Shown: piece after piece, positions 34,173 to 42,574 of the stretch
Layout: each line of letters starts with the position of its first letter
Position numbering within the stretch: position 1 is the stretch's first letter
DNA from: Albidovulum marisflavi
Lineage (GTDB): Bacteria > Pseudomonadota > Alphaproteobacteria > Rhodobacterales > Rhodobacteraceae
Assembly: GCF_025751435.1 (NCBI RefSeq)
Contig: NZ_JAOWKY010000001.1
Location: 124,001 to 188,000 of the forward strand
Length of the DNA stretch: 64,000 nucleotides
Reading direction: 5' to 3'
The notes under the pieces: generated by a model
Told to the model about the DNA's origin: nothing
Databases searched by the model: none
Seen by the model: the letters and a program-made list of their open reading frames with translations, nothing else
Translations under genes and position numbers: made by a program

Positions 34173-34998
34173 GGGCAGGCGCCGCAACCACCCACCAACC
34201 GGGCCGCGCCGCGCTGAGCTGTGCAGCGGCAGCGTCGGCAGAAGCCCGGTCGGGGAAGATGCCGAAACACGTGGCGCCAGAGCCTGACATCCGCGCCAGT
34301 AGACAGCCGGGCCGTGCGGCAAGCGCATCGATGACATCGCCGATCGCGGGAACCAGTTCGCGGGCCGCCTTCTCCAGATCGTTCCGGCAAACAGACAGGT
34401 AGCCGGACAGATCGCCGACCGAAGCCAACCCGGACAGCGCCGGAAGCGGAGCATTGTCGCGCTGATCGAGCGCGCGGAACACCTCGGGTGTGGAAACCGA
34501 GACGCCGGGATTGGCAAGGACCATGTGAAAGGGCGGCAGGTCCGGAACCGGGTCCAGGATCTCGCCCGTGCCGCGCATCCGCGCCGGCCTTCCGATCAAG
34601 CAGACCGGCACGTCCGCCCCCAGAACGGCGGTGGTCGTCGCATCGGGAACCGAGCGGCCGGTCATCCGGCAGATCGCGCGCAAGGTGGCGGCGGCATCGG
34701 CCGACCCGCCTCCGATCCCCGAGGCGACGGGCAGGCGCTTGGTCAGGGTGATGGCGGACTCCGCCGCCCCGACGAAGCGGGCCGCGCGCATCACGAGGTT
34801 GTCGTCGGAGGGATCAAGCCCGGCCCCCATCGGCCCGTCGATCGCAAGCGTAAGGCCACGGCCCTGCGCGACACGCACGGTGTCACCGACCCCGGCAAAG
34901 ATGACCAGGCTGTCCAGAAGGTGATAGCCGTCCGGGCGCCGACCCGTCACATGCAGCGCGAGGTTGACCTTCGCCGGCGCGAATTCCTCAGTCGTCAT
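34165..34998 (-). CDS. ispE: 4-diphosphocytidyl-2-C-methyl-D-erythritol kinase
   Basis: 277 residues, GHMP kinase of the MEP isoprenoid pathway. N-terminal FAPAKVNLALHVTGRRPDGYH, the ATP loop LPVASGIGGGSADAAATLRA, and the C-terminal MSGSGATCFGIF. Its ATG (34996-34998) lies inside the end of the TPR gene (11-base overlap), so translation is probably coupled. It faces the polyprenyl synthase gene, another isoprenoid gene. Confidence 0.94.
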   Translation of the reverse strand: MTTEEFAPAKVNLALHVTGRRPDGYHLLDSLVIFAGVGDTVRVAQGRGLTLAIDGPMGAGLDPSDDNLVMRAARFVGAAESAITLTKRLPVASGIGGGSADAAATLRAICRMTGRSVPDATTTAVLGADVPVCLIGRPARMRGTGEILDPVPDLPPFHMVLANPGVSVSTPEVFRALDQRDNAPLPALSGLASVGDLSGYLSVCRNDLEKAARELVPAIGDVIDALAARPGCLLARMSGSGATCFGIFPDRASADAAAAQLSAARPGWWVVAAPALS

Positions 34999-36691
34999 TC
35001 TTGCTGACGGCCAACGGCTCTGCGCCTTCCTCGGCCAAGACCACGTCCAGCCCGACCTCGAGCTTGCGGCGGATGCGGGCGGCTTCTTCCTCGGTTTCGG
35101 GTTCGAATGAAAGCGCGCGCTTCCACTGGAATTCCGCCTCGCGCTTGCGGCCGACGGCCCAGTAGACGTCGCCCAGATGATCGTTGACGATGCTGTCGAC
35201 CGGCATGAGGCCGACCGCCTTTTCCATGTGCGCGACTGCGTCCTCGTAGCGGCCAAGCCGGTAGAGCGCCCAACCAAGGCTGTCCACGATGTAACCGTCG
35301 TCTGGCTTCGCCGCCACGGCCTTTTCGATCATCGCCAGCGCCTCGTCCAGGTTCGTCTTCATCTCGAGGAAGGAATAGCCCATGTAGTTCAGCACCTGCG
35401 GCTGATCCGGGCTAAGCTCCAGCGCCTTGCGGAAATCGGGCTCTGCCGCCTCCCAGTCCTTCTCGCGCTCAAGGCAGATGCCACGGGTATAATACACGAC
35501 CCACTGGCCAGGCTGCTCTGCCGGAAGCACGGCGATCGCCTTGTCGTAGGCCGACGCGGCCTCTGCGTAACGTTCCTGGCGACGCAGGATATCCCCCAGC
35601 GTGGACCAGACGACGGGAACCTCTGGCATGGACTTCGCCAACTGCTCCAGCGCCTCGATCGCTGCATCGACGCGGTCAGAGGCGACGAGGGCGTCCACAC
35701 GCCCCAATTCGGCGGTCAGGTAGGAGGGATCGTCGTGCCCGATCCGGTTGTAGGCGGCAGTGGCAAGCTCGTATTGCTTTTGGCGTTCAAGGATGCCCGC
35801 GCTCATCAGGATCGCGTCGACGTAGTCCGGCTTCATGAATTCCGCGAGACGCGTGAACGTCAGGGCGTCCAGCGCGCCGGTCTCGGCGTTCAGAACGCCA
35901 GCGACCGTTGCAAAGACCTCGGCTATTCCGTCGGCGGGCGTGGCGATCAGGTCGAATGGCACGCTTTCACCGGCAACCAGACGGTCGCGAAGGGCCTCAA
36001 GCTCGGGGTCGGACGCATTGCCTGCGACCAGCGTGATCAACTCGACAGCCGCCGGGTTACGTTCGAGCTGGCTGAGAACCTGGGCGTGGGCGATGATGCC
36101 CCGACGCGTGGCCCTGAGCGGCCCCCCCGCATCGCCCGAAAAGATTTCGTCCGCGCCCTCGAAGTCACCGACCGAGGCCAGCGCAAGCGCCTTGTGGTAT
36201 AGGCCGAAGCTTTTCAGACCGGACTGATCCGCAACCTTGTCGAAAACCGTCAGGGCGTCGGACATCTGGCCCTGCCCCACCAGCGCCCAGGCCCGGAACA
36301 GATCGTCGACAAGCGGACCCGCACTGTGTCCCGCGTCCAGGTCTGCGATTGCCCCGGCGTAGTCCCCGCGCTGCGCGAGGTCGGCCAGCGTCACCAATGT
36401 CACGATCTGGCTGTCCGCGCCCCCGTCCCGCTGCTTCTGGGCGATCGCCACTGCCTTTGCCGGCTGGCCGCGCGCGATCTGGGCGAGCATCGCGGTTTCG
36501 GCCACCGCCTGGTTTTCAGGATCCTGTTGCAGGGCCAATGCAAGATAGATCGCCGCCTGGTCGTAGTCGGCCATCGAGAATGCCTGCCGGCCGGCCAGAT
36601 ACGGCCCGGCCAGCCCTTCGGCCGCTTCGGCCACCGTCCCGTGGACAAGCAGACCAAGGGCAAGAGCGAGTGAAAGGCGGGCGGCGGTCAA
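34988..36691 (-). CDS. Tetratricopeptide-repeat protein, exported
   Basis: 567 residues from a TTG (36689-36691) that has AGGGAG 8 bases upstream; no ATG is available nearby. The start gives a signal peptide (TAARLSLALALGLLVHGTVA-type). The rest is about a dozen TPR units, clearest in the C-terminal half (for example EPDFRKALELSPDQPQVLNY and RYEDAVAHMEKAVGLMPVDS). A periplasmic or membrane-bound scaffold is likely; partners unknown. It lies between ETF-QO and ispE, and this order recurs in Rhodobacterales. Confidence 0.85.
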   Translation of the reverse strand: MTAARLSLALALGLLVHGTVAEAAEGLAGPYLAGRQAFSMADYDQAAIYLALALQQDPENQAVAETAMLAQIARGQPAKAVAIAQKQRDGGADSQIVTLVTLADLAQRGDYAGAIADLDAGHSAGPLVDDLFRAWALVGQGQMSDALTVFDKVADQSGLKSFGLYHKALALASVGDFEGADEIFSGDAGGPLRATRRGIIAHAQVLSQLERNPAAVELITLVAGNASDPELEALRDRLVAGESVPFDLIATPADGIAEVFATVAGVLNAETGALDALTFTRLAEFMKPDYVDAILMSAGILERQKQYELATAAYNRIGHDDPSYLTAELGRVDALVASDRVDAAIEALEQLAKSMPEVPVVWSTLGDILRRQERYAEAASAYDKAIAVLPAEQPGQWVVYYTRGICLEREKDWEAAEPDFRKALELSPDQPQVLNYMGYSFLEMKTNLDEALAMIEKAVAAKPDDGYIVDSLGWALYRLGRYEDAVAHMEKAVGLMPVDSIVNDHLGDVYWAVGRKREAEFQWKRALSFEPETEEEAARIRRKLEVGLDVVLAEEGAEPLAVSKNDD

Positions 36692-36752
36692 CTTCGGGCT
36701 CCCTCTCGAAAGGTTCGCGGCCAGCCTAGTGCGCCCTGCCCCCCAACGCAAT

Positions 36753-36779
36753 GCGGGGCCGCTTGCCGAGCGGCCCCGC
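36753..36779 (-). terminator. Strong hairpin between ETF-QO and the TPR gene
   Basis: Perfect 11-bp stem GCGGGGCCGCT/AGCGGCCCCGC with a 5-base loop. It has no clean T-run on the minus strand (ATTGCGTT follows), so it may be an attenuator or mRNA-stabilising stem instead. Confidence 0.55.
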
Positions 36780-36805
36780 AGCCAAGAACAGGCCGATTTT
36801 GGCGA

Positions 36806-38455
36806 TCACATGTTCGGGTAGTTCGGCCCGTCGCCACCCTGGGGTGTCGTCCAGTTGATATTCTGGCTCGGATCCTTGATGTCGCAGGTCTTGCAGTGGA
36901 CGCAGTTCTGGAAGTTGATCTGGAACCGCGGACCCTCCTCGCCCTCGATCACTTCGTAGACGCCGGCCGGACAATAACGCTGCGCGGGCTCATCGAATTT
37001 CGGCAGGTTGACCGAAACCGGCACCGACGGGTCCTTCAGCTTCAGGTGGCAGGGCTGGCTTTCCTCGTGATTCGTGGCCGAGAAGGCGACGTTGGTCAGC
37101 CGGTCGAAAGACAGCACGCCATCGGGCTTGGGGTAGTCGATCTTGGGAAACTTCGACGCCTCTCCGGTCGCGGCGGCGTCGGACTTGCCATGGCGCAGGG
37201 TGCCAAACAGCGACAGGCCGAACAGGTGGTTGGTCCACATGTCGAACCCGCCGAAGGCGAGCGATGCAAGCATGCCCCAGCGCGACCACATCGGCTTGAC
37301 GTTGCGCACGCGCTTGAGATCCTTGGCAATCGGGCCCGAGCGCAGGGCGGTCTCGTACGCGGACAGTTCGTCGCTGGCGCGACCTTCCTGGATCGCCGCG
37401 TATGCGGCTTCGGCGGCGTGGATGCCCGACCACATCGCGTTGTGGTTGCCCTTGATGCGCGGCACGTTCACGAGGCCCGCCGAACAACCCAAGAGCGCGA
37501 CGCCCGGCGCCACGACCTTGGGGATCGACTGCCATCCGCCTTCGGAAATCGCGCGCGCCCCATAGGCCACGCGCTTTCCGCCCTTCAGAAGCTCGGCGAC
37601 CATCGGGTGATGCTTGAAGCGCTGGAACTCCATGTAGGGGTAAAGGTGCGGGTTCTGGTAGTTCAGGTGGACGACGAAGCCGACGTAGACCTGTTTGTTT
37701 TCCAGGTGATAGATGAAGGACCCGCCGCCCGCGTTCGAGCCCAGGGGCCAGCCCATGGTGTGGGTCACGGTGCCCTCGCGGTGCTTGGCGGGGTCGATTT
37801 CCCAGATTTCCTTCATGCCAAGGCCGAACTTCTGCGGGCAATGTCCCTTGGACAGCTCGTACTTCGCCATCACTTCCTTCGACAGCGATCCGCGCACGCC
37901 TTCCGACAGGAAGACATACTTGCCGTGCAGTTCCATCCCCGGCTCGTACTGCGGGCCGGGCGTGCCGTCCGCCTGCAGGCCCATCTCGCCCGCGACGACA
38001 CCCTTTACCTCGCCGTTGTCGCCGTAGACGACCTGCGAACAGGCCATCCCCGGAAAGATCTCGACGCCAAGCGCTTCGGCCTGTTCGGCCATCCAGCGGC
38101 AGACGTTGCCCATCGACACGATGTACTTGCCGTGGTTGTTCATGAAGGGCGGCATCGGCCAGTTCGGGATGCGCATGTGCCCGGCCTCGCCCAGCACATA
38201 GAAGTTGTCCTTCGTCACCTCGGTCTTGATCGGTGCGCCCTTCGCCTTCCAGTCCGGAATCAGCGCGTCAAGGCCGGCGGTGTCCAGCACCGCGCCCGAC
38301 AGGATATGCGCGCCAACCTCGGAGCCCTTTTCCAGCACGACCACGTTCAGGTCGGCATCAAGCTGCTTCAGGCGGATCGCAGCCGAAAGGCCTGCAGGCC
38401 CGGCGCCCACGATCACAACGTCATATTCCATCGCTTCGCGCGTCACGTCGGTCAT
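36806..38455 (-). CDS. Electron transfer flavoprotein-ubiquinone oxidoreductase
   Basis: 549 residues, membrane-peripheral iron-sulfur flavoprotein that passes electrons from ETF (fatty-acid and amino-acid dehydrogenases) to ubiquinone. FAD loop VIVGAGPAGLSAAIRL (about 13-28), ubiquinone-binding middle region with GGGSFIYHLENKQVYVGFVV, and the C-terminal ferredoxin-like cluster site: CPAGVY, then CVHCKTCDIKDP. I start at ATG 38453-38455, with GAAGGG upstream; the frame continues 11 codons further. It could serve the acyl-CoA dehydrogenase at 43.6-45.3 kb. Confidence 0.96.
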   Translation of the reverse strand: MTDVTREAMEYDVVIVGAGPAGLSAAIRLKQLDADLNVVVLEKGSEVGAHILSGAVLDTAGLDALIPDWKAKGAPIKTEVTKDNFYVLGEAGHMRIPNWPMPPFMNNHGKYIVSMGNVCRWMAEQAEALGVEIFPGMACSQVVYGDNGEVKGVVAGEMGLQADGTPGPQYEPGMELHGKYVFLSEGVRGSLSKEVMAKYELSKGHCPQKFGLGMKEIWEIDPAKHREGTVTHTMGWPLGSNAGGGSFIYHLENKQVYVGFVVHLNYQNPHLYPYMEFQRFKHHPMVAELLKGGKRVAYGARAISEGGWQSIPKVVAPGVALLGCSAGLVNVPRIKGNHNAMWSGIHAAEAAYAAIQEGRASDELSAYETALRSGPIAKDLKRVRNVKPMWSRWGMLASLAFGGFDMWTNHLFGLSLFGTLRHGKSDAAATGEASKFPKIDYPKPDGVLSFDRLTNVAFSATNHEESQPCHLKLKDPSVPVSVNLPKFDEPAQRYCPAGVYEVIEGEEGPRFQINFQNCVHCKTCDIKDPSQNINWTTPQGGDGPNYPNM

Positions 38456-38579
38456 TCCCTTATCCCTTCGGCTGGCACACGGGCCCAAAGTCCCGCAGTT
38501 CCTAGCTTACCGGATGGGCCGAAGCAATCACGACACGACATGATAGGGCCCAATCGCGGCAGCACGAGACAGTTTGTGT

Positions 38580-39560
38580 TCAGCTTTTATGAACGCTTCG
38601 TGACAGCGGCCATATCTGCCGCCGCTTCCCAGGGGAAACAAGCGCCCACGCACCCACCATAGCCGCGATAGATACGTACCCATCTACAGCATAGTGATAT
38701 CCTGTATAGACTGAGAGAATCTGGATCAGCGCCACGAACGCGATCGCCGGCGGTGCAGCGATCGGGACACGCTCGATGACATAAAGCGCCACAAGTGTCG
38801 TGGAGCCGACGTGCACACTTGGAAAGGCTGAAATGCCCGAACCCACGACCAAGCCGCCTTCGATGTAGTTTTTCCAAAGATTTTCCTGAAGGGCGCCGAC
38901 TGTTGTCTGCGCGACACCAGATACCGCAAGAGCGCGGTGAAGGTCTGCAAATCGATCGTCCCCAAGCAATGCATAGTAGAAAACTGGACCGACCGAAGCA
39001 CCGAGCGCTGCCAACACGTTGCCAAGACCCAGCCAACAGAAAAGATACAAGATGACGTATCTGCGAAACCTCAAATCGTCGGCTTCAATCAAGACGAGGA
39101 TGAATACGAAAGCTAATGCGGGAAATGCCCAGATCGTCGTGTAGAGCGTGGCGATAAGACTTGCGGGCATCCAGTCGAGGATCCGGTGCGCGAGCACCCA
39201 AGGATCTTGACCTCCATGAAGCCAGCGATCGAAGTCTGCCAGCCAAGGGTCAGCGTAGAAAGGCACTACCAGCGGAATACTCGATTTGACGATGTAGAAA
39301 GCCGTCTGAAAAAGCACGCAGGAAACAAGCGCGATAAACAGAAGTGGTAGCCTAGCAGGCGCACGACTGAGCCCGAAAGTCAGCACTGCCGCCAATGGCA
39401 GTGCGACACCCCATTGAAAGCTGCCTGCCAGCCATTTTAGAAACAGCATGATCAAAGCAAGGCTTCGGACTACGAAGTCCCGGTCGATCGACTGCAAATG
39501 GGCGACTATGAGGAGCGCGACGATTGCGTAGACCAGCGTAGCTCGAAAAAAGATCGCCAT
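38580..39560 (-). CDS. PAP2-superfamily membrane phosphatase
   Basis: 326 residues, about eight membrane spans. The two catalytic segments of the PAP2/Aur1-like group are present: SAFPSVHVGSTT and GYHYAVDGYVS, with the nucleophile-type His residues, preceded by a long membrane N-terminus. It may act on lipid phosphates or as an inositol-phosphoryl transferase; substrate unknown. Counted lines of this gene have 47-60% G+C against about 65% next door, and codon use is more A/T at third positions. This suggests acquisition from elsewhere. It is divergent from greA and follows no operon. Confidence 0.82.
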   Translation of the reverse strand: MAIFFRATLVYAIVALLIVAHLQSIDRDFVVRSLALIMLFLKWLAGSFQWGVALPLAAVLTFGLSRAPARLPLLFIALVSCVLFQTAFYIVKSSIPLVVPFYADPWLADFDRWLHGGQDPWVLAHRILDWMPASLIATLYTTIWAFPALAFVFILVLIEADDLRFRRYVILYLFCWLGLGNVLAALGASVGPVFYYALLGDDRFADLHRALAVSGVAQTTVGALQENLWKNYIEGGLVVGSGISAFPSVHVGSTTLVALYVIERVPIAAPPAIAFVALIQILSVYTGYHYAVDGYVSIAAMVGAWALVSPGKRRQIWPLSRSVHKS

Positions 39561-39699
39561 ACTATCGCAGTACCCCGGCCATTGATCGGACTGATCGTAA
39601 GCTTGCCCGTCGCGTCTTGACCTCACAACGCATACCAGCTTTACAGCCGTCTGTCGGTTGGAAATGATCGGACAGAGGCAGGCCGGGAAACAGACGCGA

Positions 39700-40170
39700 A
39701 TGGAAAAGATACCGATGACCCGCGCGGGCCATACCGCGCTTGACCAGGAATTGAGGGCGCTCAAGACGGTGGAGCGACCCGCCGTCATCAAGGCGATCGC
39801 CGAGGCGCGCGAACATGGCGACCTTTCGGAAAACGCCGAATATCACGCCGCGCGTGAGCGCCAGAGCTTTGTCGAAGGCCGCATCAAGGAACTGGAAGCG
39901 ATCCTTTCGCTTGCCGAGGTCATCGACCCGACCCGGCTTTCCGGCAGCGTCAAGTTCGGCGCCACCGTGACGCTGGTCGACGAGGACACCGACGAGGAAC
40001 GCACCTACCAGATCGTGGGCGAGGCCGAGGCCGACATCGAACGCGGGCTGCTCAACATCAAGTCGCCGCTGGCGCGTGCCCTGATCGGCAAGGACGAGGG
40101 CGACAGCGTCGAGGTTCGCACGCCCGGCGGCGAGAAAAGCTACGAAGTCGTCGCGGTCAGGTTCATCTGA
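39700..40170 (+). CDS. greA: Transcription elongation factor GreA
   Basis: 156 residues, normal length. Starts [20 protein letters not shown], then the coiled-coil signature [20 protein letters not shown], which carries the acidic tip residues that stimulate RNA cleavage by stalled polymerase, and the C-terminal domain [20 protein letters not shown]. The ATG at 39700 matches family starts; the Shine-Dalgarno is weak. The next gene starts 20 bases later on the same strand. Confidence 0.96.
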   Translation: MEKIPMTRAGHTALDQELRALKTVERPAVIKAIAEAREHGDLSENAEYHAARERQSFVEGRIKELEAILSLAEVIDPTRLSGSVKFGATVTLVDEDTDEERTYQIVGEAEADIERGLLNIKSPLARALIGKDEGDSVEVRTPGGEKSYEVVAVRFI

Positions 40171-40190
40171 AGAAAAGGCAGGGCAGGGCC

Positions 40191-41210
40191 ATGCCGAACA
40201 AGACGCCGCAGCATCCCCAAGAGGCCGGCTCCTTTCCCGTTCTGCCTCGGCGATCCCGGCCAAAGGGCGGGTTTGGCGCGTCCGAGATGATCTCGCTGGG
40301 GCTTGGCGCGGTCTGGCTGGCGGTCTTCGGCTGGCTGTTCTGGCATTCGGGTGCCGGCGGCGGCGGCGTGGCGCAGGTCGTCATGGTTCTTGTCGCGCTT
40401 TTCCTGCCAGTGGCGCTGATCCTGCTTGCGGCTCTGATGTTCCGGTCGCTCCGGTCAATGCGGAGCGAGGCCGAGCACCTGCATGAGATGCTGGACACCA
40501 TGCGTCAAGCCTATCTGTCCCACGCGCAGATGAGCAATGCCGGTACCGCCTTCGAGAAGCGCCTGGACGAAATCGCCGCCACGGCGCGCAGGGCCGAGCA
40601 AGCGGTGGCGTCGATCGCTTCGCGCCGGGACGGCGCCGCTGCGCCGGTTGCCGCCCAGGATCCGGCCGCGCCGGCAGCGACGGAGTCGGCCGATCAGCCC
40701 GGTCTCGCCCTGGGCGCGCCGCCTGACGCGGCCACCCAATTCCTTTCCAACGCCGAGGTCATCAGGGCGCTGAACTTCCCCGATGGTCCCGATGACCGTG
40801 AAGGGTTCCGCGCCCTGCGCCATGCGCTGCAGGACCACCGGCTGTCAAAAAGCGTGCGCGCCGCTCAGGATATCCTGACCCTGCTCAGCCAGGACGGCAT
40901 CTACATGGACGATCTGACCCCGGATCGGGCGCGGCCAGAGCTGTGGCGGCGTTTCGCACAGGGAGAGCGCGGCAGGACCCTGTCCGGATTGGGTGGGATA
41001 CATGACAGGTCAAGCCTTGCGCTCAGCGCCGACCGGATGCGGCAGGACACGATCTTTCGCGATACCGCGCACCATTTCCTGCGTCAGTTCGACAGGACAC
41101 TGGCCGATTTCGAGAAGTCGGCGACCGACGCCGAGCTTGCCGAACTGTCGTGCACGCGCAGTGCACGGGCCTTCATGCTGCTTGGCAGGGTCGCGGGCGT
41201 CTTCGACTGA
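40191..41210 (+). CDS. Unrecognised protein with two membrane spans
   Basis: 339 residues. A Pro/Arg/Lys-rich cytoplasmic start (about 1-32) is followed by two adjacent spans (about 33-55 and 60-85) and a coiled-coil stretch (RSMRSEAEHLHEMLDTMRQA). An Ala/Pro-rich linker (about 145-180) leads to a C-terminal helical domain of about 150 residues beginning TQFLSNAEVIRALNFPDG. I do not recognise a named family. Closely follows greA (20 bases), so probably cotranscribed. The C-terminal domain likely faces the cytoplasm. Confidence 0.8.
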   Translation: MPNKTPQHPQEAGSFPVLPRRSRPKGGFGASEMISLGLGAVWLAVFGWLFWHSGAGGGGVAQVVMVLVALFLPVALILLAALMFRSLRSMRSEAEHLHEMLDTMRQAYLSHAQMSNAGTAFEKRLDEIAATARRAEQAVASIASRRDGAAAPVAAQDPAAPAATESADQPGLALGAPPDAATQFLSNAEVIRALNFPDGPDDREGFRALRHALQDHRLSKSVRAAQDILTLLSQDGIYMDDLTPDRARPELWRRFAQGERGRTLSGLGGIHDRSSLALSADRMRQDTIFRDTAHHFLRQFDRTLADFEKSATDAELAELSCTRSARAFMLLGRVAGVFD

Positions 41211-41240
41211 TCCGGGCGGCATGTCGCGCCGCCCGCCGGG

Positions 41241-41861
41241 TCAATTTTCCGCTTCGGGAATCTGGGCGTCCTTCTGGATCAGAAGGATGCCGTGATTGTT
41301 GTCGGGGTCGCCGTCGTGATGGATCTTCTCCGTCACGCCGGGAAGCGCGCCGAAGCGCTTCATGATCTTCGTCGGGAAGAAGCTTCTCGGGATCGAGTCG
41401 AAGCCCGGAAGCCCCTTGAGGATGTCACTGACGGAGTTGCCGCAGAACGCCTTGTTGACTGCGCCGTAAGCCTGGGCCTTGCGGATCGCAAGCTCGGCAA
41501 CTTCGGCGCTGACGGGAACGCGCTGTTCGACCACGTCATAGGTTTCGCGCGCGTGGTAGTCGATGTAGAACGCCTTCATCCGCGGCGTGATGCCGTAGAA
41601 AAGGTCATTGCGCTCCGGCACCAGCGCATGGTGCCAGGTTCCCGCCGGGTCGAACAGGACGCGTTGGCTGCCATTGATCATCAGGCCAGAGTGTTCACCC
41701 TCGCCCCCCTTCTTCCGTATCACGGTAAAGAGGGTGATCGAAGGTTCTTCGTCCGACACGTAACGCGCACGCGCGACCGCTTCGTCGGGGGCCCACACGC
41801 TTTCCGCGCCGCAGGCCGCCAGGAAAATCGGCAGGATCAGTGCGATGATATGACGGCGCAT
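41241..41861 (-). CDS. Putative lipoprotein with possible Cys/His hydrolase site
   Basis: 206 residues. Lipobox FLAAC, Cys17 after a short signal. The mature part shows GEHSGLMINGSQRVLFDPAG (His57) and later NKAFCGNSVSDILKGLPGF (Cys140). This His...Cys pattern with the HSG-L motif recalls permuted papain-like (NlpC/P60-related) or DUF4105-type periplasmic proteins. That is a resemblance only; I cannot confirm a family. It is followed upstream, 18 bases away, by the small cytochrome oxidase subunit gene on the same strand. Confidence 0.75.
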   Translation of the reverse strand: MRRHIIALILPIFLAACGAESVWAPDEAVARARYVSDEEPSITLFTVIRKKGGEGEHSGLMINGSQRVLFDPAGTWHHALVPERNDLFYGITPRMKAFYIDYHARETYDVVEQRVPVSAEVAELAIRKAQAYGAVNKAFCGNSVSDILKGLPGFDSIPRSFFPTKIMKRFGALPGVTEKIHHDGDPDNNHGILLIQKDAQIPEAEN

Positions 41862-41879
41862 CTTGCGTCCAGGCCGGGA

Positions 41880-42014
41880 TCAGGCGTTGGCAAGAGCCAT
41901 GAAGATGAGGATGCCGATAGAGATACCGCCAACCCATATCGAAAAGCGGATGAAGCCCTCGAAGGTCTTCTCGTGTTCCTTAATGTCCATGCTGCCGTGC
42001 TTGTGTTCGGCCAT
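41880..42014 (-). CDS. aa3-type cytochrome c oxidase subunit IV
   Basis: 44 residues, too short for most gene finders. MAEHKHGSMDIKEHEKTFEG, then one membrane span (FIRFSIWVGGISIGILIFMA) and ALANA. This is the alphaproteobacterial COX4 small subunit known from the Paracoccus and Rhodobacter aa3 oxidase structures, where it is one helix at the edge of the complex. AGGAGG sits 9 bases before the ATG (42012-42014). The catalytic oxidase genes are not in the window. Confidence 0.9.
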   Translation of the reverse strand: MAEHKHGSMDIKEHEKTFEGFIRFSIWVGGISIGILIFMALANA

Positions 42015-42071
42015 GTTCGTATTCCTCCTAGCATTTCGGCCCGAATAGCCGATTCAAAAGCCTCTGTCACG

Positions 42072-42095
42072 CCTGCGCGGCTAATTTCGCGCAGG
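42072..42095 (-). terminator. Hairpin downstream of the 42098-42574 gene
   Basis: Perfect 8-bp stem CCTGCGCG/CGCGCAGG with an 8-base loop, 2 bases after the stop codon. No T-run, so it is a possible rather than clear terminator; it would insulate the cytochrome oxidase subunit gene. Confidence 0.45.
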
Positions 42096-42097
42096 TG

Positions 42098-42574
42098 TTA
42101 CTTGCGGTCCAGATCCGCGGCAAGGCGGAACCCGATCCGGCGCGGTTGCTCGACCTCACGCGCCTTGGGAAGCGCGCGCAGCATGACGTTCAACTGGCTG
42201 ACGTGCTGGATGAGCTGGGTGCGCGCCTCGTCGTCGTCGCGTCCGTAGAATGTCACGATGTCGGGGGCAAAGAACCCGATCCCCTCGATCCGCATGACGC
42301 CGACGTCGCTGCCGGCAAAGCCCATCGCGACCTCGTGTTCGTCGTCCAACTGCTCCTCGAAGTTCTTGATGTAGAGGATCAGGCGCTCATAGGCCCATTG
42401 CGCGGGGCTCTTTTCCTCGACCGGTTCTCCGGCCAGCGCGTCCGGAAGCGGCTGAAGCTCTGCCGTCATGGGCGCGTCGGGCGCGGTGTGGACGACGCGC
42501 GCGCACGGCAGGGCCGAGGCTTCGTGCGCCTCGGCGGCGGTCTGGATTTCGTCGCTTATCCGATTCGGTTCCAT
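42098..42574 (-). CDS. Conserved protein of unknown function (DUF6173-like)
   Basis: 158 residues. A variable N-terminal third leads to a conserved core with SPAQWAYERLILYIKNFEEQ, LDDEHEVAMGFAGSDVGVM and FFAPDIVTFYGRDDDEARTQ, ending in a basic tail. The core resembles a small alpha/beta family I associate with DUF6173; I am not certain of the number. No signal or membrane span. Its ATG lies 19 bases inside the end of the MBL-fold gene, so the two are coupled. Confidence 0.75.
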   Translation of the reverse strand: MEPNRISDEIQTAAEAHEASALPCARVVHTAPDAPMTAELQPLPDALAGEPVEEKSPAQWAYERLILYIKNFEEQLDDEHEVAMGFAGSDVGVMRIEGIGFFAPDIVTFYGRDDDEARTQLIQHVSQLNVMLRALPKAREVEQPRRIGFRLAADLDRK

